From: Glebionis coronaria
Taxonomy: Eukaryota; Streptophyta; Magnoliopsida; Asterales; Asteraceae
Direction of reading: 5' to 3'
NCBI GenBank assembly: GCA_025667525.1
Contig: CM046875.1
Span: 122,254,340 to 122,318,339, forward strand
Length of the DNA: 64,000 nucleotides
Shown: piece after piece, positions 1-10,045 of the stretch
Layout of the letters: every line of letters starts with the position of its first letter
Numbering within the stretch: the first letter of the stretch is position 1
Position numbers and translations under genes: made by a program
The notes under the pieces: generated by a model
Databases searched by the model: none
Seen by the model: the letters and a program-made list of their open reading frames with translations, nothing else
What the model was told of the DNA's origin: nothing

Positions 1-185
1 GCATCATTTAGTTTTCGATAATCAATACAAACTCTCCATCCGGTGATGGTTCGTGTTAGTACTAATTCGTTATTTTCGTTAGTTACTACAGTAATACCTC
101 CCTTTTTAGGTACACAATGAATAGGACTAACCCATGAGCTATCAGCGATTGGGTACATTATTCTAGAGTCTAAGAGTTTAAGGAT
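1..185 (-). pseudogene. Element A reverse transcriptase, N-terminal fragment
   Basis: The minus strand encodes the start of a gypsy RT: a stretch like MYPIADSSWVSPIHCVPKKG followed by TGWRVCIDYRKLNDA at the window edge. This is the fingers region with the conserved WVSPxHxVPKKGG block. A TAA stop near 190 separates it in frame from the upstream linker ORF, so the polyprotein is interrupted. The catalytic motifs lie beyond the window. Confidence 0.85.
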
Positions 186-1194
186 TTATTTTTTAACAAC
201 ATCTTTCATGTTAGGATTTAATCTTCGTTGTTTTTCAACAACTGGTTTCTTGTTATCCAAAAGTTGGATTTTGTGTTTGCAAAACGATGGACATATGCCA
301 GGAATGTCAGAAGTTTTCCAAGCAAAAGCTTGTTTATGCTTCTTGAGAACGTCAATTAGATCGTCTTTGTGTTCTTCAGAAAGTTGGGATGAAATAATTA
401 CAGGGAGTAATTTTTCTTCGTGAAGAAACGCATATTCCAGATGTTCAGGAAGAGGTTTAAGTTCTAAATTTGTAGGCGGTTCTTCGACAGATTTCTTAAC
501 TTTGAAATCGGTTTCGAAAGTTATGGTTTCAAATGGTTTTTTGATTTCTTCTTCGATTGTTTCGATTGGTTCATCAGTATGGTCGGCTACGAAGGCATCA
601 AATTCAGCAAAAAGTTCTTCTTCGAGGATGGTTCCTTCGTTAGAATACAAAATTTCGCTTCCTTCATCAAGAAGAGCGTCGAAATCGGCTTCAACGATTT
701 CTTCAATGACATCGATACTAAAACAAGTATCGTCATTAGAGTACGAGTGTTTCATTGCTTCATCGATAGAAAAATAAATTCTATCTTCTCCAACTCCAAG
801 GTTGAGTTGTTTTTGCTTTACTCTAATTATAGCATCAGTTGTGTGTAAGAAAGGTCTACCAAGGATAAGTGGTACCTTGCTATCTTCTTCCATTTCTAAG
901 ATTACAAAGTCAACAGGAAAAACAAAATTTTCGACTTCTATGAGCATGTTTTCAGCTATCCCCATTGGGTATTTGAAAGAACGGTTCACGAGTCGAACGC
1001 TCATTTTTTGGGTTTTAAAACGTTTTTACAGAGTTTAGCATACAAAGAGAATGACATGAGGTTGATACTTGCGCCAAGATCGACCAAGGCGTTGCAAGAG
1101 TATGAGTGATGAAAAGTACATGGGATTAGGAAACTTCCAGGATCTCCCAGTTTTGGTGGTACTTTGTTTTAGACAATGGGATAACATTCATCAT
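186..1194 (-). pseudogene. Element A protease and protease-RT linker
   Basis: Two minus-strand pieces form a retropepsin. At about 1060-1110 the active-site block reads [12 protein letters not shown], so the catalytic Asp is present. The ORF from 1004 to 186 (272 aa) continues with PMGIAENML and VPLILGRPFL (flap and C-terminal strands). It then has an acidic linker and the pre-RT segment containing HKQAFAWKTSDIPGI. The N-terminal piece has a stop near 1170 and joins the ORF through a frame change near 1010. The C-terminal end is cut by the TAA before RT. Protease would normally release gag and pol proteins inside the virus-like particle. Confidence 0.8.
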
Positions 1195-1659
1195 TTATAA
1201 AAGTTGAAGAAACTTCTTCAAACTTATGCTTGCTCTTGATAAGTTTTTGATAAATTTTCCATAATTTGGCATTCCAGCCAGAACATCGACTAAAGGCATG
1301 TTAATTCGAACTTCTTGTATTAAGTCGAGGAATTTACCATACTTAGCTTGCATCTTTTTCATGCGTAAGCGTTGTGGATATGGTACTTTTAGTTTATATG
1401 GTTTGGGTGTTGGGTTTTCAGTTGGTTTGGTATGGGTTGGTTGGGCTTCATCCTTATTATCACTATCGAATGGAATTTCGATTGGTGCAACTTGAGTAGG
1501 TTTGGTAGGTGATTCATAAGATAAACAGCTCCGCGTGAATACGGCATTCACATGCTCGTTACGAGCTTGTGGGGGTTGATATTTGTTGTTGTTCTTGGGA
1601 TTTGGGTTGGTATTGCTTAGTAAAGAACCATAAGCGCGATTCGGTTGTTTATCGGCCAA
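1195..1659 (-). pseudogene. Element A gag-protease linker
   Basis: A 154-aa open stretch in the same frame as gag but separated from it by stop codons. It is hydrophilic and Pro/Asn/Lys-rich at first, then carries KVPYPQRLRMKKMQAKYGKF and a segment ending in RASISLKKF. This matches the linker that precedes protease in Athila-like polyproteins, where a YPxRLRK-type block is common. There is no catalytic motif. Confidence 0.65.
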
Positions 1660-1773
1660 ACAATCAAATTTAGCTTCAAGGTTTTGAATGGAAGCTTGGT
1701 GGTTTTTGGTCGTAGTTTCGAACTTGGTTTTGAAGTCAGTGAATGTTTCTCGAACAAAAATGTTGGTTTTTCT

Positions 1774-2481
1774 TTAAGATTCTATAAAGTTGTCAATTTT
1801 GGTTTCAAGTTTGTTTTTGTCTTTGGTTTGAGTGGGTTTCTTTTCGTCTCGGTCATAACTTGGTTTATCATTTGATCTCCAATTATCACGGTCGCGATTA
1901 CGATAATTGTTATAAAATCGAGTTCGACGAAAGGTATTCATGAAGTTGGCTTCTTCTTCCTTCGTCATGGGTGTGTCATCGTCATCACATTCACTAGAAG
2001 GATGGTTTCCTCCACAGTGTTTGCAGGTTTTATGTTTTATCTCTTCAATTTTAAGAGACATGACATCCATTCGAGCCATAACTTTCTCGGTATCGGTTGG
2101 ATTGTTGCTTCCTTCGGCAAAAGCTACGGTTTTTCGTGGGTTTTTGTTTTTGTGATTTTTGGACCAATCAAGCTTAAGTAGGACTTTATCATCCAATAAT
2201 TGGTAAGCTTGGTTAGGGGTTTTGTAAAGGAAAATTCCGCCCGCTGCGGCGTTCAATGCATCTTCGGTAGCATCGTCAAGACCATGATAGAAAATCTTGA
2301 TTATTCCTTCTTTTTTAAGTCCATGACCATGGCAGTTTCTGAGTAGTTCTTTCATTCTTAACCATGCGTCAGTGAGAGTTTCTCGATCTTGTTGAGAAAA
2401 GCTTCGGATTTCTCCGAGGAGTTTTTCAAATAGGACAGGAGGAAAAAATCGGCTAATGAAAGCAGTTCTAAGACCTTCCAA
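1774..2481 (-). pseudogene. Element A gag, C-terminal part with zinc knuckle
   Basis: This 235-aa stretch continues gag after a nonsense codon. It begins with the capsid C-terminal block (TAFISRFFPP, then ETLTDAWLRMKELLRNCHGHGL, the aromatic/Leu-rich Retrotrans_gag core) and a long basic-acidic linker. A single CCHC-like knuckle, CKHCGGNHPSSEC (CX2CX3HX4C), lies around residues 157-169. Gag packages the RNA. The frame equals that of the upstream piece, so only a stop separates them. Confidence 0.85.
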
Positions 2482-2493
2482 TGTTCGAATGGT

Positions 2494-3006
2494 TCATTGG
2501 TTAAGTTCGTCGAGCCATGACATGGCTTCTCCAGTCAGGGATGATGGAAACATCATGACTTGGACGGCTTCGGCTTGTCCTTCTCCATAGTTGAACATTT
2601 TACAAATTTCGTTGAATTCGTGGATGTGTTTGTGAGGATCGTTTTTGATTCGACCATCAAATTGGTTATTTTTTACAAGGGTTAAGTTGTTCTCTTTGAT
2701 TGCAAAATCGTTTGCAATTTCAGGTAAAACAATTACGGAGCCAGGAGTTGGTGCTACAACTTTATCGGCTGACCACATTGGTTCATCATCGGTGTCCGAC
2801 ATTGGATCGTAACGGTTGATGAGTTTGGTGAGAAATAGGATTTGTGAAAGGTTGTCAAAAGGTTGGTTGATTATGCGAGGTTGAGGTTGCTCGTGTCTCC
2901 TAGCTAAAGGTACACGGCGATGAAGTCTACGTAGCCTTCGGTTAAGGGTACGTTCAGGTTCAGGTAACGGTGATATTGGTGGTGTTCCGGATGAACGGGT
3001 GTGCAT
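2494..3006 (-). pseudogene. Element A gag, N-terminal part
   Basis: A 170-aa ORF starting MHTRSSGTPP with an Arg-rich N-terminus (RRLRRLHRRV), an acidic segment, and the start of the capsid domain (DPHKHIHEFNEICKMF, then SLTGEAMSWLDELNQ). It ends at a TGA after DELNQ where related gag proteins have Trp, so a point mutation is likely. It lies directly downstream of the leader and primer site. The family is Retrotrans_gag of Ty3/gypsy type. Confidence 0.85.
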
Positions 3007-3038
3007 CCAATAAGGTATTTGCTGTTTTCAGTGGAAAT

Positions 3039-3120
3039 GTGCGGCGCACTTTTGGGTTTGTGCGGCGCAATTTGGTTTACTACAGGAAGTGCGGCGCACT
3101 TTTTGATTTGTGCGACGTAC
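3039..3120. repeat. Element A leader array of GTGCGSCGCAC palindromes, 21-bp step
   Basis: Four copies of a GC-rich palindrome begin at 3039, 3060, 3089 and 3110 (GTGCGGCGCAC three times, last base variant in the second, and degenerate GTGCGACGTAC). Steps are 21, 29 and 21 bp. The same motif with nearly the same layout occurs in the element's U3 at 39467-39545. It lies just upstream of the gag start, in the leader. Confidence 0.85.
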
Positions 3121-3218
3121 TTTATGTACTGCAGAAAAATTTTTGGTTTAAAAAGTGAGTGGCATTGGTTCAATTTCTTTAAGGATTATACGAATTTGGT
3201 TACGAAACAAGATTATAA

Positions 3219-3235
3219 GTCCCTGACAGCGGCGC
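3219..3235 (-). promoter_or_regulatory. Element A primer-binding site, tRNA-Asp type
   Basis: The minus strand reads TGGCGCCGCTGTCAGGG, close to the complement of the 3' end of plant tRNA-Asp used by Athila/Tat elements. It lies 8 bp inside the LTR edge at 3244, which fixes element orientation and the LTR boundary. Confidence 0.85.
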
Positions 3236-3243
3236 CAAAAACT

Positions 3244-3847
3244 TGATGTTCGTTTGCAAGTCTTAAATTTATATTACAAGGTTTAGACAAAACAAGGGAC
3301 TAGAAGACAAACACGGGCAAGTATACCCTTTCGTTCGTAATATAGCTTTGTAGTGGTAAGCCAAGATCGTTCATTGAGACTTAGTTTCGTTTTGGTAATC
3401 AAGAAAATAATTGAAGAAATAAATAGTTGAAGTAATATCAATAGTAACAAGTATGACTAATATAGGATAGTTCGTATAAGTTCGTGATGATGATAATAAT
3501 GATCGAGATATGTTTATGTAGGCAAAGAGTGATAATCCTTTTTTGTCAAAACGGCGTTCACACAATTTACTTGGGTTGATTCAAGACTTATGTTTAATTA
3601 AGTGACTAGGCTCAAAACAAGTTGCCAACAAGTTTAATATTTTATCAAGTTTGCTAAGCGGATCTCTCCAACCAAAGATTCATGACCATAGACAAGTTCT
3701 AGAAAACTCATTATAACAATTTGCGTTTCTCAACGCCAAACTATCGTAACATCATACTTAGATTGGATTGAATAAACGAGTACACAAGTGTCACGATTGT
3801 ATCGTTCCTCCAAGAATCGAAGAGTGGAATACTCTTGTTACAAGTAT
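3244..3847 (-). repeat. Element A 5' LTR, R/U5 part (interrupted)
   Basis: The inner LTR edge is at the CA-3' end on the minus strand (plus strand TGATGTTCG), next to the primer site. The sequence is AT-rich and non-coding. It stops at 3847, where element B is inserted, and continues at 39338. The 5 bp before the insertion (AGTAT, 3843-3847) match AATAT at 39333-39337 with one difference, which I take as the target duplication of B. Confidence 0.75.
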
Positions 3848-5648
3848 CTAACACCCCCACCAAATGCTATGCGCAGCAGAACTATAACATTTGGGTGCTA
3901 CGCAGTTATCATCACACACAAGCTACTTCGAACGACTCAAAGAGACGTAGGAATTTAAACATTAATTTAAACATTGTTAAAACATCATTGTCTACCGCTT
4001 ACCAAACCCCAAAGATAATACAAAACAGAGTTGCGTTTAGGTCCCCACTGAATCTCAACCCAAAAGTACATTACTAGTTCACATGACATAATATAAAAAG
4101 TTTTAAGTTATAAAAAGGGAGGAAAGACAAATTAGACCGCCAAGCCACAACAACATCCATCCTCGCATGCTCCTTTCTACCATCTCATCCATTACCTGAA
4201 AGTTGTTCTTTGGTTCCAAACCTTACATGGTAAAAGTGCAAAATCAGCCCGAAAAGTTTACGTTTAGTAATGTAGCGTGTAATGGGTCATAAAATAGACT
4301 CAAAAATGCAGGTTTTGAACCAAAGAACAACTTTCAATCATTAATAAAACTCTACCTATGGTCCCCGGAATTTGACCTAAAACCAAATATAATTTCGGAT
4401 TATGTTGATTCTCATCTCCCGGTACACGAACTTTCAAAATAGCATAACTTTTGACTCGTTAGGAGTCGTAAGCTCTTTCTTATACCAAATCAAATCTAAG
4501 ACAATGCTCTACAACTATATCCTAACCTCATGACCTGTTTACAAACTTAAACCCACGAACACATGCCTAAACAATCTGCCTAAAATTTCCTTCTTCAAAA
4601 TCAATCCAACACTGGTTTCCAATCCATTTTAACATCACCTAGACTAATTCTAACCACTTATAAACATTCCAAAACACCCTAATCAGCCTATACCACTAAG
4701 AACATCAAATCTTCATAAAAATCCAAATCCTAAATCACACATGCATCATGTTTAACCCATTTAAAAACATCAAAAACAACATTCTAAACATAAACCCACA
4801 ACATAATTCATCAACCACCATGAACAACCAAACACCCCCATTTGGCCGTGGGGTTATGGTGTTTAAAACACCCCAATCAAATTGATCTTGGTTGGTTTTG
4901 TGGATGATTAAACATTACCAACCCATAAATTGAACATGCAATTGGTTTAATTAAATTAAAACACGTTTTTGAAAAATCTTTAATTTAAAAAAAATGTATG
5001 AATGCATGTTGGATTTGTTTGTTCAAACATACTTACAAAAGTTTTTTGAGGATTGGTCTTTGATTTGTTTCTTCAAAATCACAAAAAAAATTGATGTGGT
5101 GGTGGTGGTTTGGTATGGCTGACGGCCTAACAGAGAAAAAGAGAGAAGAAAGAAAAATTTTGAAATGAAAATGAAAAGTATTTTCTCTCTCTTTCTTTTT
5201 GTAAAATCATAAGGAACTTTCTTGCAATTTTGTTATTCTTCTGGCCTCATTTTTAAATGACACAACTTAGTAGCGGGAAACGACTTACTAGTTAATATTG
5301 AAAATTTGCGGGAGTCGGGGGTCGCCCCGAACACTCGAAAATACTTTTAAAGCAATTTAAACGCACCCGGGATAAAATAAAACGCACCCGGCTCGACTTA
5401 ACACGAACCAAAAATAAAATTCTCGAAAATTCTAATATCGACAAAACGATAATAAAACACAAAAATTGGTCATCCGTCGGGATCGTAGTCGTCATCGTCT
5501 TTCTTAAATCGTCAATAGTTAAGATTACAACCTTAAGCATCGGTTTCAACTTAAACAATCAAATATAAAATAAACGAAATTTCTTAAAAATTTCAAAAAT
5601 ATTCGTAATTTAGGGTAAAATAAATGACCTCGGGTTCTGGGTATCACA
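3848..5648 (-). repeat. Element B 3' LTR, shortened and rearranged
   Basis: About 1.8 kb closely similar to both ends of the 2.75-kb LTR at 36579-39332. Relative to that copy it lacks roughly 950 bp (the part after the block ending CATTACCTGAAA) and contains a short inverted segment flanked by an inverted repeat (4197-4336). The small ORFs inside it, for example 5292-5558, recur in the other LTR and have no recognisable domain, so I treat them as chance. Confidence 0.85.
4197..4336. repeat. Inverted repeat flanking a micro-inversion in B's 3' LTR
   Basis: Arms at 4197-4222 and 4311-4336 are reverse complements over 26 bp with one mismatch. The interior (about 4222-4290) is the reverse complement of 37872-37940 in the other LTR, while the sequence after it is in normal orientation. 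The region therefore suffered deletion, inversion and duplication of one arm. Confidence 0.8.
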
Positions 5649-5671
5649 TCCACCACTCCTTAAAGAGAGCG
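5649..5671 (-). promoter_or_regulatory. Element B polypurine tract region
   Basis: On the minus strand AAGGAGTGGTGGA directly precedes the LTR start TGTGATACCC, the usual position of the plus-strand primer. A degenerate stem-loop (5667-5685) lies just upstream of it. Confidence 0.65.
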
Positions 5672-5714
5672 ACGTCCCGGTGCTCGGCTCTTCTTATACT
5701 CACATCTCGTGCCG

Positions 5715-6440
5715 CTAGAACAGATAAGGATATCTCTCCTTGAAGAAGTCCTCACGTTCCCAAGTATATTCCGATCTACGTCTAGAATTCCATAGTACCT
5801 TCACAATGGGAATTCTACTATGCTTCAATCTCTTAACCTCTAGGTCCATGATCTCCCCTGGTTCCTCCACAAAATGCATTTTATCATCAAGTTGAATCTC
5901 GTCCAAAGGAATCACCAATTCCTTATCCACCAAAATCTTCTTCAAATTCGATACATGAAACCTGTCGTGAATAGCACTAAGCTCATTCGGCAATTCCAAC
6001 TTATAAGCTACAGGTCCAATTCGTCTAAAAATCTTGAACGGTCCAATATACCTTGGACTCAGCTTTCCTTTCTTCCCAAAATGTATCACACCCTTCCATG
6101 GCGACACCTTAAGCATGACCATGTCTCCGGCCTTAAATTCCAACGGTTTCCTCCTTTTATCGGCGTAACTCTTCTGTCGGCTTCTCGCAGCAAGTAAACG
6201 GTTCTTGATTTGCACAATCTTCTCTATCCTCTCTAAAACCATTTCAGGCCCAGTCAACTGACTCTTTCCCACTTCGCTCCAACACACAGAAGATCTACAC
6301 TTCCTTCCATACAATGCTTCAAATGGTAAAGCCTTAATGCTCGCATGATAACTGTTATTATACGAAAAATCCACTAAAGGTAAGTGGCGTTCCCAGCTTC
6401 CTCCGAAATCAATCACACATGCTCGAAGCATGTCCTCCAA
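5715..6440 (-). pseudogene. Element B integrase C-terminal domain and chromodomain-like tail
   Basis: 241 aa. It starts within integrase at the TLEDMLRAC block and continues [18 protein letters not shown]. It then has the basic segment [15 protein letters not shown], the GPF module ([16 protein letters not shown], then [17 protein letters not shown]), and a C-terminal chromodomain-like stretch [20 protein letters not shown] ending in an aromatic YTWEREDFF segment. This layout is typical of Tekay/Del chromoviruses, where the chromodomain directs insertion to heterochromatin. The second catalytic Asp and the Glu of the core are absent because of an upstream deletion. Confidence 0.88.
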
Positions 6441-6901
6441 TGTCTAAATGGTTCCAATGTCTGAAGCATGTCCTCCAATGTCTTCTTCATAGGTAAAAAG
6501 TGAGCAGATTTCGTCAATCTATCTACGATCACCCAAATCATATCACAACCACTAGGAGTCCTCAGTAAACCACTCACGAAATCCATAGCGATCTTTTCTC
6601 ATTTCCATTCTGGGATCTCAGGTTGTACCAACAACCCAGACGGTCTCTTATGTTCAGCTTTAACCTTCGTGCAAGTTAAACACTTACTGACGTAACGAGC
6701 AATCTCTGTCTTCATATTCGGCCACCAGTAGACTTTCTTCAGATCGTGATACATCTTATCCGCTCCAGGATGTATCGAGTAATTCAATTTATGAGACTCA
6801 TTCATAACCAAATCTCGTACTCCAGGCATTCCTTCCTCAGATGGACATAGCGGTAACCAAATCTGATTTTCAAAATATCTCAGCCCGTCTGACTTTACCA
6901 T
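6441..6901 (-). pseudogene. Element B integrase zinc domain and truncated core
   Basis: The 6901-6599 ORF carries the H2C2 zinc domain: [20 protein letters not shown], then [20 protein letters not shown]. After a stop the frame continues through AMDFVSGLL (first catalytic Asp) and [16 protein letters not shown]. It then jumps straight to TLEDML, so the segment holding the second Asp and the Glu is missing. At the junction a 21-bp block containing GCATGTCCTCCAATGTCT occurs twice (about 6427 and 6465), suggesting repair with local duplication. Confidence 0.8.
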
Positions 6902-7019
6902 AAAAAGAGGTTTCTACAGTCTTCCCAGATTCTCAACGCCAATATTTTCTTTCATCAATCCCTTCTCTTGAGCATTCAATATTGTTCCGGTCAAATCAAC
7001 ACCATCAGTCATCACTGAT
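6902..7019 (-). pseudogene. Element B RNase H-integrase linker
   Basis: The minus strand reads as degenerate coding sequence (LTGTILNAQEKGLMKENIG-like) ending in a stop near 6915. It joins the RNase H end at 31836 across element D. Confidence 0.6.
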
Positions 7020-7024
7020 GCTCT

Positions 7025-7538
7025 TGTTGATCCCAAACTTAGATCGATTTAGCTTGTGTAAACGAGATTAAATCAAGTTAAACACGTAGAGAAACTTTGT
7101 TGTGTATAAAACAATTTAAGTATTATGCGGAATTAATACTCAAACAAGAACACACAAACAATGTAAACCAAACTTTCACTTGATTGATTAGGACAAACTT
7201 GCGTACAATGAAAGTGTTAAACGTATGAAAACTTATATTGAAACAAAACCTAAAGGCCTCCTTTTATAGACATAAGGAGCCTTGTACAAGAGTCTACGTA
7301 TCAGCTATTTTAGGCAAAGATACACATAGAAAATACATTGTTGATCATATCTATACTAGAAACAAACTAGAAACATAATACGTGTAGACTAAGTCTTCTA
7401 TCAGTGCTTGACTTCATCCTATCAATGTTTGACATCTTCCTGTCAACGCTTGTTCTGTCAACGCTTGTTTTCTTCTTATCAACGTCCCGATTGCTCTTGT
7501 CAGCGTCCAAGTGTACTGGCTACATTTTATTCCTAACA
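7025..7538 (-). repeat. Element D 3' LTR
   Basis: 514 bp matching 31317-31830 over its full length. It contains a minus-strand TATA box (TATAAAAG, 7261-7268) and, 132 bp upstream of it, the 21-bp-phased motif array (7401-7510). TG...CA termini are intact. Confidence 0.95.
7401..7510. repeat. Element D LTR motif array, TCARCG-like every 21 bp
   Basis: Motif starts are at 7401 (TCAGTG), 7422 (TCAATG), 7443, 7458 and 7479 (TCAACG) and 7500 (TCAGCG). Steps are 21, 21, 15, 21, 21. The array lies in U3. The identical layout occurs in the other LTR at 31693-31801. Confidence 0.9.
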
Positions 7539-7551
7539 ATCCTCCCCTAAA
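7539..7551 (-). promoter_or_regulatory. Element D polypurine tract
   Basis: The minus strand reads TTAGGGGAGGATT immediately before the 3' LTR start, the expected site for plus-strand priming. Confidence 0.85.
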
Positions 7552-7559
7552 CTTGATAT

Positions 7560-8495
7560 CTACTCTAGTAATCAAGTTTCTGAATAAAAACTTAGAACTA
7601 GGAGGATTCTTACAAATCTTATCAAATTGGTAATAAACATGCCTAATCAAATCTTTGGCCACGTCACTTGAGTAGTCAATCTCCAGCTGTGTTGTCTTCA
7701 TCTTTTCAAAAACTTCTTTGGACATGGGATACTCAGCATCCACAAGAAGATATTCAGAACACTTTGTAGAACTCAAATAATACACACCAGCTGCTGAATA
7801 CAAACGCCATTGAAGTCCACTGATATCATCCTCAAGATCCTTCCAAACAGGATCTTCTTCTTCTGGTGCACACATTCTCTTGAATGTTGACCAAAGCTTT
7901 ATTCCATTGACTGAAGTAGGTGCTTTAGTCTCATACTTGGCCAGCAATAACCACCAAATGTCTGCCAAGTCCTCCCTATCCATACTTGCAAAGAGAGACA
8001 TAAGAGTAGTAAATGTGTGTACCTCTTTCCCATATCTGCCAATCATCCAAACCCCACTTGCATCTTCTTCATAGCTAATGATAGGGTTTCTGGCATCAAG
8101 AGGTAACGCTTATACCATATCTGAAGCTTCCATGGGTGAAAGCTTAATGCTCCTTCTTATAACAGCTTTACTGGGAATCACTTTATTCAAATCTTTAGGG
8201 AACTCAAGTGGAACTCCCTTCTTCAAAGGCCTTGGAAAAATCATTGCCTTTTGAATCTACATCTCTTCAGCAAGTTCTTCTTTCCTTTCATCTGAAAGAA
8301 GTCTGATAGTGTTCATCTCTTGCACTGTTGCCCAAATGGGATAAGCCTTATACTCCAATTCTTCAAAGGATAATCCCTACAATTTCTGAAAGGTCCATCC
8401 TGTTTGATGACATCTGAGCAACATGTAATAAAGCTCCCTTCTATCTCTCTTCAGCAGTGAGAAAACATTGCTAGCCTTATGCTTCAGAATTACCT
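7560..8495 (-). pseudogene. Element D accessory protein, C-terminal half
   Basis: Reading 8495 to about 7560 gives a protein interrupted by three stops (near 8377, 8260 and 8115). The longest open part is 8046-7560, and its tail into the LTR is chance. Visible blocks are RRELYYMLLRCHQTGWTFQ, then SFEELEYKAYPIWATVQEMN, then a SMDREDLADIWWLL segment and AAGVYYLSSTKCSEYLLVDA followed by EYPMSKEVFEKM. From memory, the order of these blocks corresponds to a large accessory protein predicted many times in Asteraceae genomes next to copia polyproteins. No enzymatic motif is seen and the function is unknown. Confidence 0.7.
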
Positions 8496-8504
8496 TGCAT
8501 GTAT

Positions 8505-9905
8505 CTACTCATCCTCCCCTTTGGAAGAATCCTCCATACCACACCGATTGTTAACATCCTCCAAAATAACAATCCTCTCCCTCAATTGCTTGAGTTCAAG
8601 GCCTTGTGTACTGACTGTTTGTACCAAGTCTGCATTTTGCTTTTGCAAGCTAATGCAGACAGCCGTCAATTCCAACATTGTGTATGGTTCCAATCTGCCC
8701 TCTAGAATGGGTATTTGACCTCCCAAAGTAGATTCATGGGGCATTGATGAGGTCTTAAAGATGTTAGGACTGGCTTGGCCTGCATCTAAACTAGCACCTA
8801 TATTCCTAGCCTCACCCATATCACCAACCACACTTGTGGTGGTGGTTCTCTCTGCAACATGGCTAGGACCACCAGAGGAGAACACTCCAATGGTCCTTTG
8901 GCGTTTTTCCATCCTATAGTCTGTGGGTGGAGAAGATGATGTGGATTGGGTGGTAGTTTGAAGGTTAGGGGGTGTTTGGGTCTGTTGTAGAAAGGTGTCA
9001 ACGTCTGGATTGGAAGTGTCAACGCCAACATTTAATGTGTCAGCGTTGAAGGGATCTTGGTCAGGTTCCATGTGTTGAGGTGAAGGTAATGGTTCAGGCA
9101 AAGGTTGTGGGTCAGGTTGAGGTTGTGCTGCTGCAATAACAGCAAGCATGGCATGGGTAAGGGGTAAGTCTCTGTGAGGGGGTGAATTCATCTTACTAAA
9201 AATAGCTTTCTTTTGCACAGGGATCGCATAAAAATCATCATGATCCCTTGTGCAGTACCTTTGCTCATCAAAAATCATTTGTAAAAATCTTGGGTAAGCC
9301 AAAGTCATCTTATTACCCTTGTTTTTACACATGCCATCAAAAATCAGTTTAGAAAAATTATACTTTTGCCCATTTGTAATACACACAATTGCACTAGCAA
9401 TGGATCTGTTAATTTCATTATGTGCAGTACATTTGGGACTCAAACATTGAAGGATGACATGTATTAAGTACTTCCAAGCTGGGGGGAATTCTTGTTTATT
9501 ATATTTATTTAAAGTACCCTCTTCAGGGAACGGATACCCCAAAGCTTGAAGTCCTTGTTCTATCTCATTAATGGGTAGAGTGGTTATACCATCTGCATCA
9601 TTAAGATGCAAAGCCTGGCGAACCAAGGCTTCAGTAACCACCTAAGAACGCCCATGGACAATAACTGTTAATGTAGTCACATTATTAAGTGTTGAGGAAC
9701 TAACAATGTTCCAAAACTGTTTAATATGAGTGACAGAGATGAGAGGAGCATGAGAAAGAGCATACCGTAATGGAGATGCATTCAAATACGCCACCATCTG
9801 GGTGTATTGAGGAAAAAGAGCATCATCAGCCTCCAAATAAGCAATCATATTATGCTGACTTCTGAATCCCAATACCAAATCACTTGGTTTAAACTTAGGC
9901 GCCAT
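8505..9905 (-). pseudogene. Element D accessory protein, N-terminal half and linker
   Basis: One frame from ATG at 9905 to 8505 (about 466 aa), broken by a single TAG near 9640 where Trp is expected (GRS-stop-VVTEAL). The N-terminal domain includes ASPLRYALSHAPLISVTHIK, then WKYLIHVILQCLSPK and YNFSKLIFDGM. It is followed by a Pro-rich linker (QPQPDPQPLPEP), a Ser/Thr-rich region with the 21-bp motif encoded in frame (around 8998-9045), and a Leu-heptad coiled coil near the C-terminus (LTAVCISLQKQNADL). There is no signal peptide or transmembrane segment, so it does not look like an envelope protein. The start codon context is good (TTAATGGCG). Confidence 0.75.
8998..9045. repeat. Element D motif array inside the accessory ORF
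   Basis: Three TCARCG motifs start at 8998, 9019 and 9040, exactly 21 bp apart. In the encoded protein they give a repeating NAD/GVD/DVD pattern, so the array is kept in frame. Confidence 0.85.
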
Positions 9906-10045
9906 TAATGTAGAAAACTGTTTGTGAAAGATTATAAAAGATGAATTATAGGAGAAAAGTTGTTAGACAAGAATATGAGAGTACCCTGTTTAAAAAGTAG
10001 GAGCCAAATATATAGGAGTGATAGGCACATGTGATTGGTCAAAAA
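9905..10045 (-). promoter_or_regulatory. Promoter-like region upstream of the D accessory ORF
   Basis: On the minus strand a CCAAT box (10034-10038) adjoins a CACATGTG palindrome (10026-10033). A TATA box (TATATATT, 10007-10014) follows, and then about 100 bp of pyrimidine-rich leader to the ATG at 9905. Spacing is that of a plant RNA polymerase II promoter. The 21-bp motif array lies about 175 bp further upstream. No transcript evidence is available. Confidence 0.5.

Larger units (their letters stand above)
1..3847 (-). mobile_element. Element A: Athila-like Ty3/gypsy retrotransposon, 5' part
   Basis: Read on the minus strand the order is LTR, primer-binding site, gag, protease, start of reverse transcriptase, and the element runs off the left edge of the window. 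The aspartate-type primer site, the gag type and the protease motif DLGASINLM fit the Athila/Tat branch of Ty3/gypsy. The 5' LTR is broken at 3847 by element B and resumes at 39338. The 3' LTR and target duplication lie outside the window, so age and termini cannot be tested here. Reading frames are broken by nonsense codons and at least one frameshift. Confidence 0.85.

Noticed and set aside
7401..7510. The D motif array as a simple tandem satellite
   Set aside because: Only about 6-10 bases per unit are conserved and the rest varies, so it is a spaced motif, not a recent tandem duplication.
8505..9905. Envelope gene for the D accessory ORF
   Set aside because: No signal peptide, transmembrane segment or glycoprotein-like cysteines were seen. 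Called accessory protein of unknown function.
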